The notes: generated from the letters alone by a model not told the origin. A stretch of 64,000 nt of DNA from Desmodus rotundus (GCF_022682495.2 NC_071399.1:53994873-54058872), one strand, 5' to 3'; shown: positions 1 to 11,985, counted from the stretch's first letter. Translations and numbers: made by a program.

Positions 1-3000
1 ATAAAATGAAGAAGTTGGACCTCAGAGTTGGTTTTTCATTTATGTCTTTAAAGACGGAGGTGGCCCAGAGGTGAAGGTGACAGAGCAGGTGGGACTGTGA
101 GTCTCCTTTCTCCCATCCATCTACAATGTAATGAGAGTGGCTCGGCTAGTTTTACATATTGGATTTCTGAGTAAAATCTTAAGAAACATTCTCCTATTAA
201 ATACATTTTTTTAAAAAAGTTCACCACTAAATTAGATGGTCCAAATCACTCTCTTGGTTTAGACATCTTGGTGGAACTCTAGTTCAAAACCTTATTCACA
301 CCCTGCTCCTGCTCGGCATGCAGCTGCCCTGCTAGAACTTCCTCTGAGATGTGGAATATAGGAGGGTTTCTTTTCTTATTTTTTCTGACTTAGAGGCATG
401 TATATCTTATATATTATATATTTCATATGATATGTAATATATACATTCTTTAAAGGGGAAAGAATGGGAACTGATGAAAGACACTTACTCCGTAGTGTCA
501 GGACAGCAGGTCAGAACCACAAATAGCTCAGTTTTGATTCAAGTCTGATTGCCTCCCGCAGTATAAAGAATGCGACATGGACACACACTGGATAAGGATC
601 TGTAGTTACTGGATCATTACTTATAGGAAACTCATTATTACAAGACCCACAGGGCATGATTTTATTTCTTCTGTGGAAATGTAGAAATGGCTTTGCTAGC
701 CAGCACCGTTTCAGACCTCAGCCTTCCTTCAGCGGAACAGAAGATAACTGGCGTGCCAACTCGGCTCAACTATGTCTCGGTGGCCCTCCGTCCCTCCTTC
801 TGCTGAACTTCGATTCCTGCAGTGCACTGTCTCCCAGGCTAGCCTGAGCCTAAGGTCCACTTCTAGGGGTTCTCATTTAGAGCTGGAGCAGAGCCCACCA
901 CCCTAGTTTCACTTTGTGATGCAGGTGGTCTGAATGATCAGCCCAGTTTGGGAAACCTGTTTTCTTTGGCTGAGCCAGTGCTTTCTGCAGGTAAGGTTTA
1001 GGGAGCAGACTCTGTTTTGTCCCTGTGCTCCCTGAGCAGCTCCTATTCACATGGGTTAATTATGACCATCAACAGGAGCTTGGCAGACAACACCCATGTG
1101 AGTTCCTGCTGGCTCGGATCCTTCACTCAGGCTACAAGAGGCTCTTTTTTGGGGGGGGGGATAGCATAAGCTTGCAAACTGAAGCAAAGCAAAATTCAAG
1201 AAATTAACAGTTTCCATGTTTTTAGCAGGTGTAAAGCAGACAAGATTGTGACACTAGCAGAATGGCTTATCATCGTAATTTCACTTTCCTTCACCACCAC
1301 CTGTCATCACCTTCCTCCCAGCAAAAGCTCCCTGACTGCGTATGGGTATTGCATCCTTTCTACTGTAGCTCCATCCTGTCTTTTAAGCAGTGCATGGCCT
1401 GTGTGGACAGCAGTGGGAAGTCTATACCCTCCTGAAGCGATGGGGGCAGTGGTGGTAAACAGATTGAAATGATTTCCAAAGTACTGAGTCCTGAGCTCAG
1501 AAGGAGACTGGGCTGATGGAGCAGTGATCACATTATTTTCTCTAAAGTGATGGAGCTGTTGGCACCTAAGGCTATTTCTATCCAAGTACAGTGAAGTTAT
1601 TATTTGCCAAAATTCTGCTCAATATGGTGCCTTTTACAGCCAAGGATATTTACTAATAAGTTTCTAATAAAGCCTGGATTCTCTAAGATTAATTACATAA
1701 TGGTTAGGACAATGTCTAGAAAAATCAGTCTGAGAAGAAAGGCCCCCAGCAATGATCTCATCACCTACCCCACAGGAGAGGTTGCCAGTTATCTCATATT
1801 GGTGAGAATTTCCCATATTTCAATGCCTTGTTTCATGTGCAATAATGTGGCTGAAACATGGCCTCAATACTTGAGCCCAGTTACTCGACCCCAATTATTA
1901 GCACTTGGACACTTCATAGTCCTCCAGCTGACTTCGAGTAAACTTGTCCTCAGGGGATTTACCTATATGAAAGGGATAGGAGGTGAATTACAGCTGGTTA
2001 AGCCTATATAGAGGAGCAGAGCCACGGATAATCCCCAAAGAGTGGGTAGTCCATTTGGTTGGGGATGCCTTTCTGGTTGACAAAGTCTTACCTGTTTTGA
2101 TTATGTTTTGTTTGGGCTACTTAGACTTGTGTTCAGGGAAAGCAGACCTGTGCACGTGCTGGGCATAGATTGTGCCAAATTTGCTCTATTTGGTATTTTA
2201 TGATTTGTTTTACAGACTTAAGTAATATGGGTCAGCATTGAATATTTGGGAAGTTAAAAAAAAACTACCAGTGTTCTTCATTCTCCTTCCTATATAGGAA
2301 ATAGCGATAACTTTGATTGTTGGCAATAACTGTGATTCACTATTCCTCCGTATTCTTAGAATTTAATACTACTTCAACCAGTTAACCAGCCGTCTTGTGG
2401 GAAAGTAAAAGATATGAAAAAAAAGAAAGCCTGGCTATTCAGTATGATATTTCAATCCCTCTTTTTAGAAGCTTGTCAGTTAGCTGTATTTGCCTTGAGT
2501 AATTAAATGCCAAAGGGTATTCATTTTAATATATATCATGACCAAAATCTTTACTCCCCCCCCAAAAAAATAGCAAGGCTATTTTTATACCCAAGTGACT
2601 TGCAGCGCTGAGGTTTTGTCATCTAAAAGATAGCATTCACATTCTATTACCATACAATTTCCCAAGGGATGACAATCTAAACCCTTCTATTAATGGAGAT
2701 GTAGATATTGAAATTGTTCACATGTTCACTTACTGCTTTCAAATATGAGCATCTGGCCCAGCTTCCATATTTAAAATACAAATACATTAAAGCACTTTTC
2801 AAATATACACAAAATACTGTGCAATTCTGATCTTACAAATCGGTGCTTGTAAATTTGATATAGTCTCTAAAACAGATTCAACACTAAATGGCATGCTTAT
2901 CTACATTAAGCATTTGAGTTAAAAATACAAATTAGGCAGTGACTGCAGAAGATGTTGTGTGTAAAATGGCTGAATTGCTTTCAGCACCATTTTCTCTAAG

Positions 3001-3619
3001 CACTGGCATTCCTTCATGCTTTGAATTTCACCGGGTGGGGGGCGGGGACGGGAAACAGCAGTCACAGATCCTCTGAGGGTAGTGATTAAGAAACAGCCCT
3101 TTGTGTGTATCCCAGAGATGGGATTCTTTTCCATTAGTCCAAATAAGCTTATGCCAGGTCTAACAATGGTCATCAAGATAAAATGCCCCCCTTTCCATAG
3201 GTGAACAGAATTCAGAATATTTAGAGAACACACTGGAATCCTGCCCAGTCAGGTTAGAAGCAATTTCTCTACTCCTTGAGGGCCCATAGAGCTTTACAAT
3301 AAATAGTTGCAAAGAAAGAAAGTAGGACAGCAGTTAGCGAAACATTTACCATTAAATCACATGTGACTAGGCCAGAAGGGATTTTTAAAGAGCTTTCTCA
3401 CTTTTAAGGAAGTTACCCATTCCCCACCCCTCCCCGCCCCACCCCCTTAGAACAGGAGAAAGAAAGAGCATTACTGAATAGGTCACATGCAAAAAAAATA
3501 AGCAAACAAAAACTCCTGGAAGGTTAAATTCCTTCCTAACACTGGGTCTAGACACTTTTTCACTATATTTGTCCCAGGTTCTTAAATTCACAGCCTTTCT
3601 CAGCTGAGAGAGGCTTTAG

Positions 3620-3760
3620 AGTTCATTTAGTTCCATTTCTTCCCTGACAATGAGTAAACTGAAGCCAGAGAGATGACATGCCTTATCGAAGGTCACACAA
3701 CTGCTCAGGGGAAGCACGGGGCTGAGATCTGCCGAAAAGTGCTTTCCTTGAACCCTCCAC
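3620..3760 (-). repeat. MIR SINE fragment
   Basis: The stretch contains AGTAAACTGAAGCCAGAGAG, then GGTCACACAACTGCTCAGGGG. This is the antisense form of the MIR core and the 'gaaactgaggcccagagag ... ggtcacacagct' pattern. Confidence 0.6.
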
Positions 3761-4031
3761 TACATTTTCCCTTTACTTTGCTACTCTATGTTTTAATATT
3801 GTCCCTTAAAACCCTGACTTGCTTTCCTACAAAGTGTCCTGTGAACCAAAAGCAGCACAGTGGAGTTGGAAGGAAGAAGGCAGAAAGTGCCCAGGGAGGC
3901 CCCTGGAGGAAGCAGATGCTGGGGCAGGAAGGCCTGCCAGCAGCCCAGAATGGCCACCGCGCGCGAGGTCTAATGCTCTGGCTCCACCTAGCGGGCAACA
4001 TGCGAGTGACAGGGAAGACCCCACACACCAG

Positions 4032-4082
4032 GTGCGCCTCTGGGTCCTGTGCGCCTCTGGGTCCTGTGCGCCTCTGGGTCCT
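4032..4082. repeat. 3 x 17-bp tandem repeat in CNMD intron 2
   Basis: The unit GTGCGCCTCTGGGTCCT occurs three times without change at 4032-4048, 4049-4065 and 4066-4082. It starts 37 bp beyond the exon 2 donor on the minus strand. Perfect copies suggest a recent expansion. Confidence 0.9.
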
Positions 4083-4120
4083 GAGCCCCTCCCCGCCGTT
4101 TACACCCTCCCTGGACTTAC

Positions 4121-4261
4121 CTCATTGTCACTCCCCTTCCAGAAGTAGAAGGCCCCGATGGCCCCGAAGAGCAGCAGCATCGCCCCTGAAATGAGGACCA
4201 CAGCTCCGACCTTCAGCAGCCGTGCGGGGCTGGAGGGCTTCACAGTCACTGTGGCGTACGC
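4121..4261 (-). CDS. CNMD: CNMD coding exon 2 (transmembrane segment)
   Basis: The minus strand gives 47 codons from GCG (4261) to GAG (4121). They begin AYATVTVKPSSPARLLKVG, continue into a hydrophobic run rich in Val, Leu, Ile, Gly and Phe (about 23 residues), and end FYFWKGSDNE. This is the type II signal-anchor segment of chondromodulin, residues about 25-71 of a protein that is 334 residues in human. A tandem CAGCAG acceptor precedes the exon after a pyrimidine-rich tract; the inner AG keeps the family length. The donor is GAG followed by GTAAGT (4115-4120). The last residue is Glu where human and mouse have His, so either the residue changed or the exon end differs slightly. The exon phase is 0 at both ends. 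No later exon is visible in the window. Confidence 0.95.
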
Positions 4262-4739
4262 CTGCTGGTGGGGACGGGAGGGGACCCGTCACATCTGTGC
4301 CGCCCGCACCCCGCGATCCTTGCGCAGCGTCCCAGGGACTAGCGGTGGGGGGTGGGAAGGGCTCGCCCCGAGTTCCTTTGGGTTCCCCCTTTCTCCGCGC
4401 TCCCTCTCGCGGGTCCCTGGCACTCAGGCGTGGATGTAGTTTTCACCGTGCAGGGCCATCGCCCCGTTGATCTGCACTCCCTGCCGGCCACAGGACGCCC
4501 CCTCCTGACCCCCTTTCCACCATGCCCTTCACACCTGTCTGTGGATCTGGTGGCTCCTGCACATGAACACGCGTGGGGCGTCACCCTCCACATTTGGACG
4601 CCCCGATTTGCTCTCACCTCGCACATTCGGTGGCGCAAATTCCCGACGCCGGAGAATGGATCCAGACACTTACTTGAAGCCTGGGCTCTGCGTGTGGACC
4701 AACCCTGCAGCTGGACTGGGGATCCCGGGCGGTACTCAC
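4262..4739 (-). other. CNMD: CNMD intron 1
   Basis: This 478-bp intron lies between the donor GTGAGT at 4734-4739 and the CAGCAG acceptor just left of 4267, both read on the minus strand. It is GC-rich with many CpGs, so it forms part of the island around the gene start. The acceptor has a good C-rich tract (CCCCTCCCGTCCCCACCAG). Long open frames on both strands here (for example + 4352-4786) result from low stop density in GC-rich DNA. Confidence 0.85.
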
Positions 4740-4811
4740 CCGGGGACTGCAAAGCTCAACGTCGTCAGGCCCTACTAAGGCGATAGGAACTTTGTCAGAG
4801 GTCTCTGTCAT
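4740..4811 (-). CDS. CNMD: CNMD coding exon 1 (chondromodulin N-terminus)
   Basis: Reading the minus strand from the ATG at 4811 gives 24 codons, beginning MTETSDKVPIALVGPDDVE and ending CSPR. This is the conserved cytoplasmic N-terminus of chondromodulin-1 (LECT1), a cartilage type II membrane glycoprotein whose cleaved C-terminal part inhibits angiogenesis. The start is chosen because it matches the family N-terminus and has a purine at -3 (GCC before ATG); the frame stays open a few codons upstream without another ATG. The exon ends in CGG followed by a consensus donor GTGAGT (4734-4739). Joined to exon 2 it keeps the family length at the junction, but the residue there is Arg where human has Pro. 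The rest of the protein, including the BRICHOS domain and the cysteine-rich C-terminus, is encoded to the left, outside the window. Identification rests on recalled family sequence and is strong because both exons match in order, phase and strand. Confidence 0.95.
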
Positions 4812-5100
4812 GGCTGCGGCCAAAGGAGCAAGACACTGGGAGTCTCCGTGGGCGCCGTATGTTCTGTCTTGCTGCCCCGACGTGCAGGGCTTTTCAACTC
4901 CTCACAAGCCCTTACACGCAGTGCCCTGCTCCGCCTGGACCAGCCCAGTGGTTCCCCACCCCTTCCAGAGCCTCACTTCTCTCCTCCCTTTCCTCTCCAG
5001 CCCAGAGCAGCAGTGTGAGCTTGTCCTACAGTCAGGACACACCTTCTCTCTTTCTTGTCTACTGACCAGCCTCTCTTCCCCCCGACCCCCACCGCGATAA
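4812..5100 (-). promoter_or_regulatory. CNMD: CNMD 5' UTR and proximal promoter region
   Basis: This is the sequence directly upstream of the CNMD ATG on the minus strand. It has GC-box-like motifs (GGGGTGGGG near 4955, GGTGGGGGTCGG near 5083-5095) and no convincing TATA box at a usable distance. A TATA-poor, GC-box promoter fits the CpG-rich setting. The transcription start cannot be placed from sequence alone, so the boundary between 5' UTR and promoter is not set. Confidence 0.55.
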
Positions 5101-6835
5101 AAAGATCCTGGTAAATCTAAATGTGTCACGGGTGGGGGTCGGGGTAGACCAGGATGCTGAGTCCTGCGACCCCAAGAAATGCTAAATTGCCAGGACTCTT
5201 TCTACAATCCAAGGATCTCTTAAAGTGTCAGAGGACTCTGCTGTGACACCTGGCTAGAGGCCCATTTTCTGCAGTTTCTTTCCTGGGGAGCTGGTGGAAC
5301 AGCACGAGGAGGAGAGCAGGGTCATGCAGGTGGACAGGGACAGTGGCCAAAGTTCGTCAGGTTTACATCAGCCTGGAACTCCTGGATGGCCCCTGGGACT
5401 AAAGCATCTTAGAGATGGCCCCTTGTCACCAGTTTTTCTAGGAGGTTTAAGAGGAGGGTACGGCTGCAGCAAAAAGAAAGCCAAGCAGAAAGGGCTGCAG
5501 GGAAGGAGTTGGGGAGACCAGATTATGAATACATTCTGGCTGGCTGACAAAGTTAAACAAACAACAATGGTAGCTCCCAACACCCCAACACTGATATGTC
5601 CAAAAGAATAACTAGAACATACACATATATACATATACATTTGTACATACAAATGTATATGTATATACATATACATTTTTAAGTTGTTCTGGCTGGACTA
5701 ACTAATAATCAAATTAACATGAAGCAGCTTAGCAGAAAAGTAACCACATTTTTTTATGTATGTATACATGGGGTTTCCATAAGAATACTAGACCCAAAGA
5801 CAGATGTGGCAGATGAGGCTAATGTGCCATCTTGAGCTAAAGAGGTGGGGTGGGGGGGAGGTGGTTGGTGGGGATGGTGTTGTGGTTTGTGACTTCAAAG
5901 GGCAGGAAGGCAATTCACATGAAGATGGAACATTAAATATTTGTAAACACATGTTTGCTGTGCCATCTTTAACAATAGGATATGGAGAGGACTTAATCAA
6001 AAGGGTCTTGTGAGGTTCCTCCCTGCCTGTCACACTAGTTCACATTAAACTATGGTTATTTATGGTGATATTACCCTCACTGGAGCAGGGCATCTATCTA
6101 AATGTTCTTAGGCTGCTGGGGGAAGATCAAAGGTTTTTCCTGAGTCTTTTGTTTCTCAAAAATGGCCAGCCTAAAATAATCAATATCCCAAAAGACATAT
6201 TTTGGGATGGCAAATTCTGCTCCCGCTCAAGCTCTAGGAGAGTGGCAGGAGCCCAGTGGAGATGGGGAAGTTGAGAGAGCAGTTCTGAGAGAGCTGATAT
6301 GATAAGACTGATTATAGACATGTGGAGCTTGATGTAGGGGGTGAAAAAGAAGGGGGCAGGGCATCCTGAGCTTGCCTTGAATTCAGACAAGGTGACACTA
6401 GTCTGCACCTCCCATTAGATGTAAGGTGCTGGGGACTCCCATGAGGACCCCAGTAAGGGATGGCCTCCAGGACACTCCTGGGGCAGAGTTCAAGGACTTC
6501 TTTTCCAAGGGCACTTGTCACAGGAATTTCAGAAGGAGTAAGAGAAGTCACACTCATAGGAGTTGGCAGATGATCCAAGATAAAGTCACAATGTAAGAAA
6601 AGAGAGTTCAGGAAGGATGGGTCAGCAGCTGCAAATGCTGGAAAAAATGGAAGCAAAGAAAGGCCACTGGATTTCACGATTAGGAGGAATGAAGATGGCA
6701 GTTTCATTTGTTTCATTGGGCACAGAAGACATATTGCAAAGATATAGAGTGACCAAAATATTTGCAACTTATGTCACAGTCAAGGAACTGGTTTTCTTAT
6801 ACAGAGAGTTCTTAGGAATCCTTAAAAGACCAATC
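5101..6835. other. Intergenic, no gene recognised
   Basis: No coding match is seen in any open frame. It includes a near-perfect AT-rich inverted repeat at 5626-5667 and a G-rich patch near 5845-5880. Nothing else was recognised. Confidence 0.6.
5626..5667. repeat. AT-rich inverted repeat (2 x 20 bp, 2-bp loop)
   Basis: The left arm 5626-5645 and right arm 5648-5667 are complementary over 20 bp around a CA loop. The sequence is alternating purine-pyrimidine (ACATATAC-type), typical of slippage-prone AT DNA and able to extrude a cruciform. Confidence 0.8.
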
Positions 6836-6839
6836 ATGT

Positions 6840-7790
6840 AATGGAAAAATGAGCAAAGGATAGTAACAGACAATCCACAGGAGATTTAAATGACTCTTAA
6901 ACATAAGAAAAATTCTTGACCCATGTATAAAAAATGCAAATTAAAGTATTCTTTTTCACCTATTAGACTGACACAAATAAAAATACTTGTTGCCCTGGCT
7001 GGTGGAGCTCAGTGGATTGAGCGTGGGCCTGTGAACCAGGGAGTCACCGGTTTGATTCCCAGTCAGGAAACATGCCTGGGTTGCAGGCCAGGTCCCCAGA
7101 TGGGGGTGTGTGAGAGGCAACCGCACATTGATGTTTCTCTCCCTCTCTGTCCTTCTCTTCCCCCTCTCTAAAAATGAATAAAATCTTTAAAAAAAAACAA
7201 AAACCACTTGTTATGACAATCTATTGGAGGTTAAGAAGGGAAACCAGGCCCTGTCATATGTTGCTGTGGGTGGGTAAATTGGAATAAATTTTATGGAGAG
7301 TGATTTAATTCCAAAAAGCAAATGCAATTTCATTTCTGTGTATTTAGCCCACAGATGCACTCACAGGGGTGGAAAATCCTATATGTGCAAGGATATTGCA
7401 GCGATTATTAGAACAAAGGACTAGAAACATCTTCAGTGTCCAGAGCAAGAATTTATGGTGAATCCTCATAGAGGGTTCTTCGCAGCCATTTAAAGAAAGA
7501 AGCAGCTTTGGATATAATAATGTAAAACTCTCTAAGATGTTTTAAGTGAAAAAAACCCCAAGGATAGAAAAGTGCATAAATGCCTCCATTTATGTAAAAA
7601 AATACAAACTAGAATATATGTATGCATATTCTCTCTGGAAAGATATACAAGATGGTGTAGCAGGGGTTGCCTCTGAGGAGAGCCATGGGACTTGGGGACA
7701 CCAATGAAAGGAAGATGCTTCACTGTGTACCTTTTGGAGCATTTTGAATCCTATATTGTGAACATGTATTCAAAAATGAGTGCATTCAAA
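6840..7790 (+). mobile_element. Old L1 3' fragment, sense, split by a Ves SINE
   Basis: The flanks of the SINE join into one L1 ORF2-end/3' UTR pattern: 'acccatgtataaaaaatgcaaattaaa', 'cctattagactgacacaaataaaaatac', then 'tttatgtaaaaaaatacaaactagaatata'. It is heavily diverged with no usable open frame. The family is probably L1M, named from memory. Confidence 0.55.
6992..7200 (+). mobile_element. Ves SINE (bat tRNA-derived)
   Basis: It starts GCCCTGGCTGGTGGAGCTC, has a B-box-like GGTTTGATTCC at 7049-7059, a 'gtgagaggcaaccgcac' body, CT-rich segments and an A-rich tail. The flanks carry a short target duplication (ATACTTGTT before, CCACTTGTT after, with A-rich padding). This family is specific to bats and is the clearest taxonomic marker in the window. 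Confidence 0.9.
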
Positions 7791-8470
7791 TAATAAATAA
7801 CAGTGGGTGGCTGGAGAGGAAGTGAACGTGACAAATGGACACAGTTCTCTCTAGAACTTTGTCTTGGGGGGAAGGAGAATGTAAGGAATAATATAGATCA
7901 AGGGAGTTGGAGGATCAGGAAGGTCTCCACCCCACTTCCCCCCACCCCCGCCCCAGGTTGTGAAAACGTTTGAGAGCTAAAGGGAGAGGGGCAGGGACAA
8001 CAGAGTGGAAAGGGGGAGACGGGTTCAAAGCAAGCAGGAAGATTAACCTTGAGAAGGAGAGATGGTCTGGAGGGAGTAAGTGATGATGTGGATGCTTTGG
8101 GGACACATGGACTCTGAGGAGATGGACAATGAAGACAGGGTGAAAAGATGGGGGAGATGTAAGACTTTGCCTCATTCATACAACAAATAGTGAATGCACT
8201 GTGTGGCAGGCAGAACACAGAAAGTGGCTGATTGGTGAACAAAGGACGGCGGTGGGTAGGGAGACCAGTTGCATTATCTGAGCATGTTTTCCTAATATGG
8301 CTTATTTTCAACAATTTTAAGGTAATATGTTTACATGATGATGGTTAAAAGTGATGAAAAGACAAGTAGAAGCAGCCATAAGGAAGCAAGTCAGGGAGGC
8401 CTGTGCAAAAGGGGGCTGACGGTGCCCACTCATCGGCTCGCTCCTCTCTGCCCACTCTCCCATGGACCCA
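7790..8470. other. Intergenic, no gene recognised
   Basis: Purine-rich DNA with low-complexity minus-strand frames (Pro/Ser-rich) and no recognised repeat. Confidence 0.5.
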
Positions 8471-9135
8471 ATCCAGGGGCTCATCCCCTAGAGGACAGAG
8501 CACTCAAGCCTGGTCCTGTGCCAGCTCTGGAAACTCAGCAACAAGCAGATGGGACATGGTCCCTGCTCTAGAGGAGCTTACAGAATAGTGGAAAAGACAA
8601 TAATCACAAAATAATGGTGTCACTGCATCTGTGATAAAAGATATGAGGAAAAGTACAGGGTACCCTAAGATAATATGACATCTAATCTACACTGGGCAGG
8701 GAAGGGGTCAACACCCGAGAAAGTGACATTTCAGCTGAGAACCGAAAGAACTGGAGATGAGTGTAGGGGTGTGGGAAATACAGAGGGACAGTGAATTAGA
8801 AGGCCCTGAGGCAGAAAAGAGTTTGCCATTTGAAGGAACAAGAGGAGGCTGGGTTGTAGAGAACCACAGAAAGAACAGCAAGAGATGAGACCGCAGAGAG
8901 GCAGCTATCTCTGCATGTGAGGTCCCTAGACCAGTGTAGGGGTTAAAAAAATGTTTCCTCTTAATATTGGGACGTCTTTAAGTGGTTTGATGTAGTGGAA
9001 TCGCATGATCAAGTCTGCATTTTAAAAACATCATTCCGGCTACTGTGGGGTAAAATGATAAAATTGAAGGGGGCAGGAATGAAAGGGGTAGATTTTTTAG
9101 GAGGCTCTTGCAGTGGTCCAGGTGAGAAGATGGAT
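8470..9135 (+). repeat. Ancient mammal-wide interspersed repeat, family not assigned
   Basis: The order of phrases matches a common old mammalian repeat: 'ggtccctgctctagaggagcttacag', 'gtgacatttcagctgagaaccgaaag', 'aaggccctgaggcag', 'aaaaacatcattccggctactgtgggg', 'cttgcagtggtccaggtgagaagatgg'. I recognise the pattern but not its name. Confidence 0.5.
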
Positions 9136-9256
9136 GTTTGCTGAACCTGTTGTGGCAGCCATTTCACAATACATGTAAATCAAACCATCATGCCGTATGC
9201 CTTCAACTTATACAGGGATGTATGTCAGCTATTTCTCAATAAACTGGAAAAAAAAG
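9135..9256 (+). mobile_element. L1 3' end fragment, sense
   Basis: It contains 'accatcatgccgtatgccttcaacttatacag' (imperfect), 'tatgtcagctatttctcaataaactgg' and a short A tail (9249-9256), the standard end of old mammalian L1 elements. Confidence 0.65.
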
Positions 9257-11985
9257 AGAGGGGATCCCAGTGTCACTACCACACAGTTCCTCCACTCAGG
9301 CACCTGGAGTCTTTCTAGACCTTTCTGATGGTGACACTGATGCCCACGACCTGGGGGACTGAAAGGGCTCTGATGTAAGGCTGTGCCAGGCAATCAGCTT
9401 TCTGTACATTTCCCTGGGCCCCCACATCCCGTGCATGGACTGACTCATGGGGTCTGCTTACTTTTCCTTTCCCACTTCCTGCTGTCCAGCCAGTTTGGGG
9501 TTAATGCAGAGAATATTTTTATATTGGAAAAATGACAAACATTGCATTGATAGTAGATACACTTCAGAAAAAAATCACATTCCATGTGAAATACCAGGGA
9601 TTACTTTGTTATCTGCTTTTTGGGATTATCAAAGGAGGGGTTCTCCCCTTTGGTTTAGCTGATTTTGAGTCTTTTAAATTTATGTCAGTCCACATAGATA
9701 GATGAATTTTTAAGTTATCTTTAACCACTTATCCATAAGCTACCTCCTTCTCGTCTATATGTCAGAGTATACAGATAGCGTACAGAGTGTAATGATACAG
9801 AACTCTGTATAAGTAATTGGAGCTATAGCCTGCCCCTGCACCCCTCTAGATGGCCACTTCTTGGCTTATTGGCTACATCTTACCTTTCCTCTCTTGAGAG
9901 CCGAACCCTGTCAATAGGGCCTTATGTGGCAGTAGTCCCTGAGATAATACAAGAATGTCTTTGCTGTCTGCCTGCCTCCTCCAGCCTTGTCCCTCCATCT
10001 CTTTGCACCATCGTGAGATCAGCTTTTTAAAAATGCAACTCACATTCCCCACAGTGCCATCAGAGTCAAGTCCAGATTCCTTCAAAGCACATGTGACGTT
10101 CCGGCCACTTCTCCAGTTGCTTCTTTCCTTATTTATTTGTCTGTTTTCCCCACCAGACTGTCATGCAAGCTTCTGGGAGGTCAGGATTGTGCCTTAGTCA
10201 CTGGTTTTCATTGGACAGATGCATAATTAATTAATAAATCAAAATCAGTGCAAGGGCCATTAAAAACATCTGCCCAGTCATAGTTCAGAAAAAGTAGCTG
10301 GAAAGGCTCATCATGTTCCTTGCGAGTAGTAGCCTTTGCAGGATTATGAACAGTCAGTCACTTTATGGGATGAGCTACTCATCTGTTCAGTGACCATCAT
10401 TTTTAGCTAAAACCCAGAAGTCTGGGTCTGACAGGATTTTTGCCTTACTCCCAGACAGAAAAGATAGTCTGAGAAATGTAGTTCAGAATCTGACTATTGG
10501 AATACTTTAACGATTTACAGGAATGACATAGGAAATGAAGTATTAGAACTAGTCCAGGAAATCTAGGACCTATGATCACAGATTACAGACTCAAAGAACA
10601 GTTGGCATCTAAACTGACCTTTTGTGGAAGTTACTCTGAATTTCTAATTCCTATTACAAGACAGCAAGACCTGCTGGGGACTCTTCCATCTTTGGACCCT
10701 TCCAATGTTCAGTATGGTGTGTTCGAACATGGTAGGTCCTTGGTAATTGTTTATTGAAGGGCTGAATAAGGACTAAGTTAGTTGCGTCCTCTCTGTTGAA
10801 TGTGATTGCTTAAGGGAATGGAGACGAATATTCAACAACTTCTAGACACTATTCACAACAGAGCAATTACCAACTATCCCATTCATTGGGATTTGTCCTG
10901 GGTTTCCCCCTAAAGAAAAGCTCACCCAATTAACAGTTTATTAAAAATGACTGTAACTTTGACGCATTTTGCCTTGGAATCACTAAGGCAAATGGGGCAA
11001 GCTTATCATTTTCAAGTTGCATCTTTAAGGACTTTTATATTTTTCTCCATCCACATGCATCCAGATACCTCTTTCTGTCAATTGTGGGAAATTCCTTCAA
11101 AGAACAGGGACTGTGAAAATGGATAGGAAAAGTTAATTGAATTCTCTTTGCTGAAAGTAATAAATACAGGAATGGAGAGAAATGAAGATGGGGCCTTCTG
11201 AAGGGTCATTAGATCTGCCTCTCTTTATCATTGCTGAGCAGCTATTGCGTGTCAACCCACATTGGGCACAGTAAGTGGGTAGGATCCCTGCACAGCAAGT
11301 TAATCCATATGCAAACACAGTGACCCCAATTGCTTTGCAATAGACAGCCACATGGCCCGTGCCCTTAAAATACATCATTTGGGCACCTGCCAGCTGGCTG
11401 ATTTATCCCAGCTGGCCAGAGACAGCCTTGAGATCATCAGCACTTTTGTTAATTGAGAGAGAGGGGCAGAGGAATCAAGATATTCCTGGGCACCAAGCAT
11501 TCATTAGCCACCTGGCCTCCCTAAATTATGATACTGCCATGATCTTTCCAGTGCATCAACTGAAATTTTAATACTTGGAGTGTATTAATAACTTGGAATG
11601 TATCATTTCCTAAATAAGCAATGCCCTTCTGAACTCACTGGAGAAGGGAGCCCAGAGAATGGTTAAATTACACAAATAAAGTGGTTAAATGGCTCTCTTC
11701 TCCAATGAGCAGTGTGGGGGTGACCCTGGAAGTTCTACCCACAACAGCAAATACAAACAGATGCGATATATGAATGAACCTCTGAGTTAACGCCCCTGAT
11801 TTCTGTTCATTTGTTGTATTCATATAGTGTCTTAAAAGAACCAGCTCCAGGAAAAATGCTGAAACAGATGATAATAGCAGCTAAGAATTCTAGAGCACTT
11901 ATTCTGCACAACCACTGTGCCATGTAGATTATACCACTCACTCCACAGAGCAACCTCATGGCACACTGCTCTATTCCACAGGGAT
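9257..11985. other. Intergenic, no gene recognised
   Basis: No coding match and no repeat that I can name with confidence. Short open frames are at chance level. Confidence 0.55.

Larger units (their letters stand above)
1..4120 (-). other. CNMD: CNMD intron 2 (partial, runs off the left edge)
   Basis: Everything left of the exon 2 donor is intron. I looked on the minus strand for the family sequence that should follow (HIYNVHYT..., then KLQDGSMEID) and did not find it, so exon 3 lies outside the window. The interval holds an antisense MIR-like stretch near 3620-3760, an AT-rich patch at 400-450, a G10 run near 1150 and a three-unit 17-bp tandem repeat at 4032-4082. The small open frames on both strands show no family resemblance. 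Confidence 0.8.
3950..4890. promoter_or_regulatory. CNMD: CpG-rich segment (CpG island) over CNMD exons 1-2
   Basis: CpG dinucleotides are visibly dense here (for example 3958-3966, 4200-4350, 4470-4500, 4560-4660, 4725-4780, 4815-4880), while most of the surrounding DNA is CpG-poor. It spans the start codon, intron 1 and exon 2. Exact limits need an observed/expected CpG calculation. Confidence 0.7.

Noticed and set aside
3673..4194. A 173-codon plus-strand frame
   Set aside because: It is antisense to CNMD exon 2 and runs through the 17-bp tandem repeat; no family resemblance.
4339..4786. Open frames of 137-144 codons on both strands over CNMD intron 1
   Set aside because: GC-rich DNA with few stops; the frames overlap real splice sites of CNMD and show no domain.
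4812..4823. A start for CNMD upstream of the ATG at 4811
   Set aside because: The frame is open upstream but has no ATG there, and the family N-terminus begins at 4811.
7000..7060. A tRNA gene, because of the A- and B-box-like motifs
   Set aside because: The motifs belong to the tRNA-derived Ves SINE; no tRNA fold is present.
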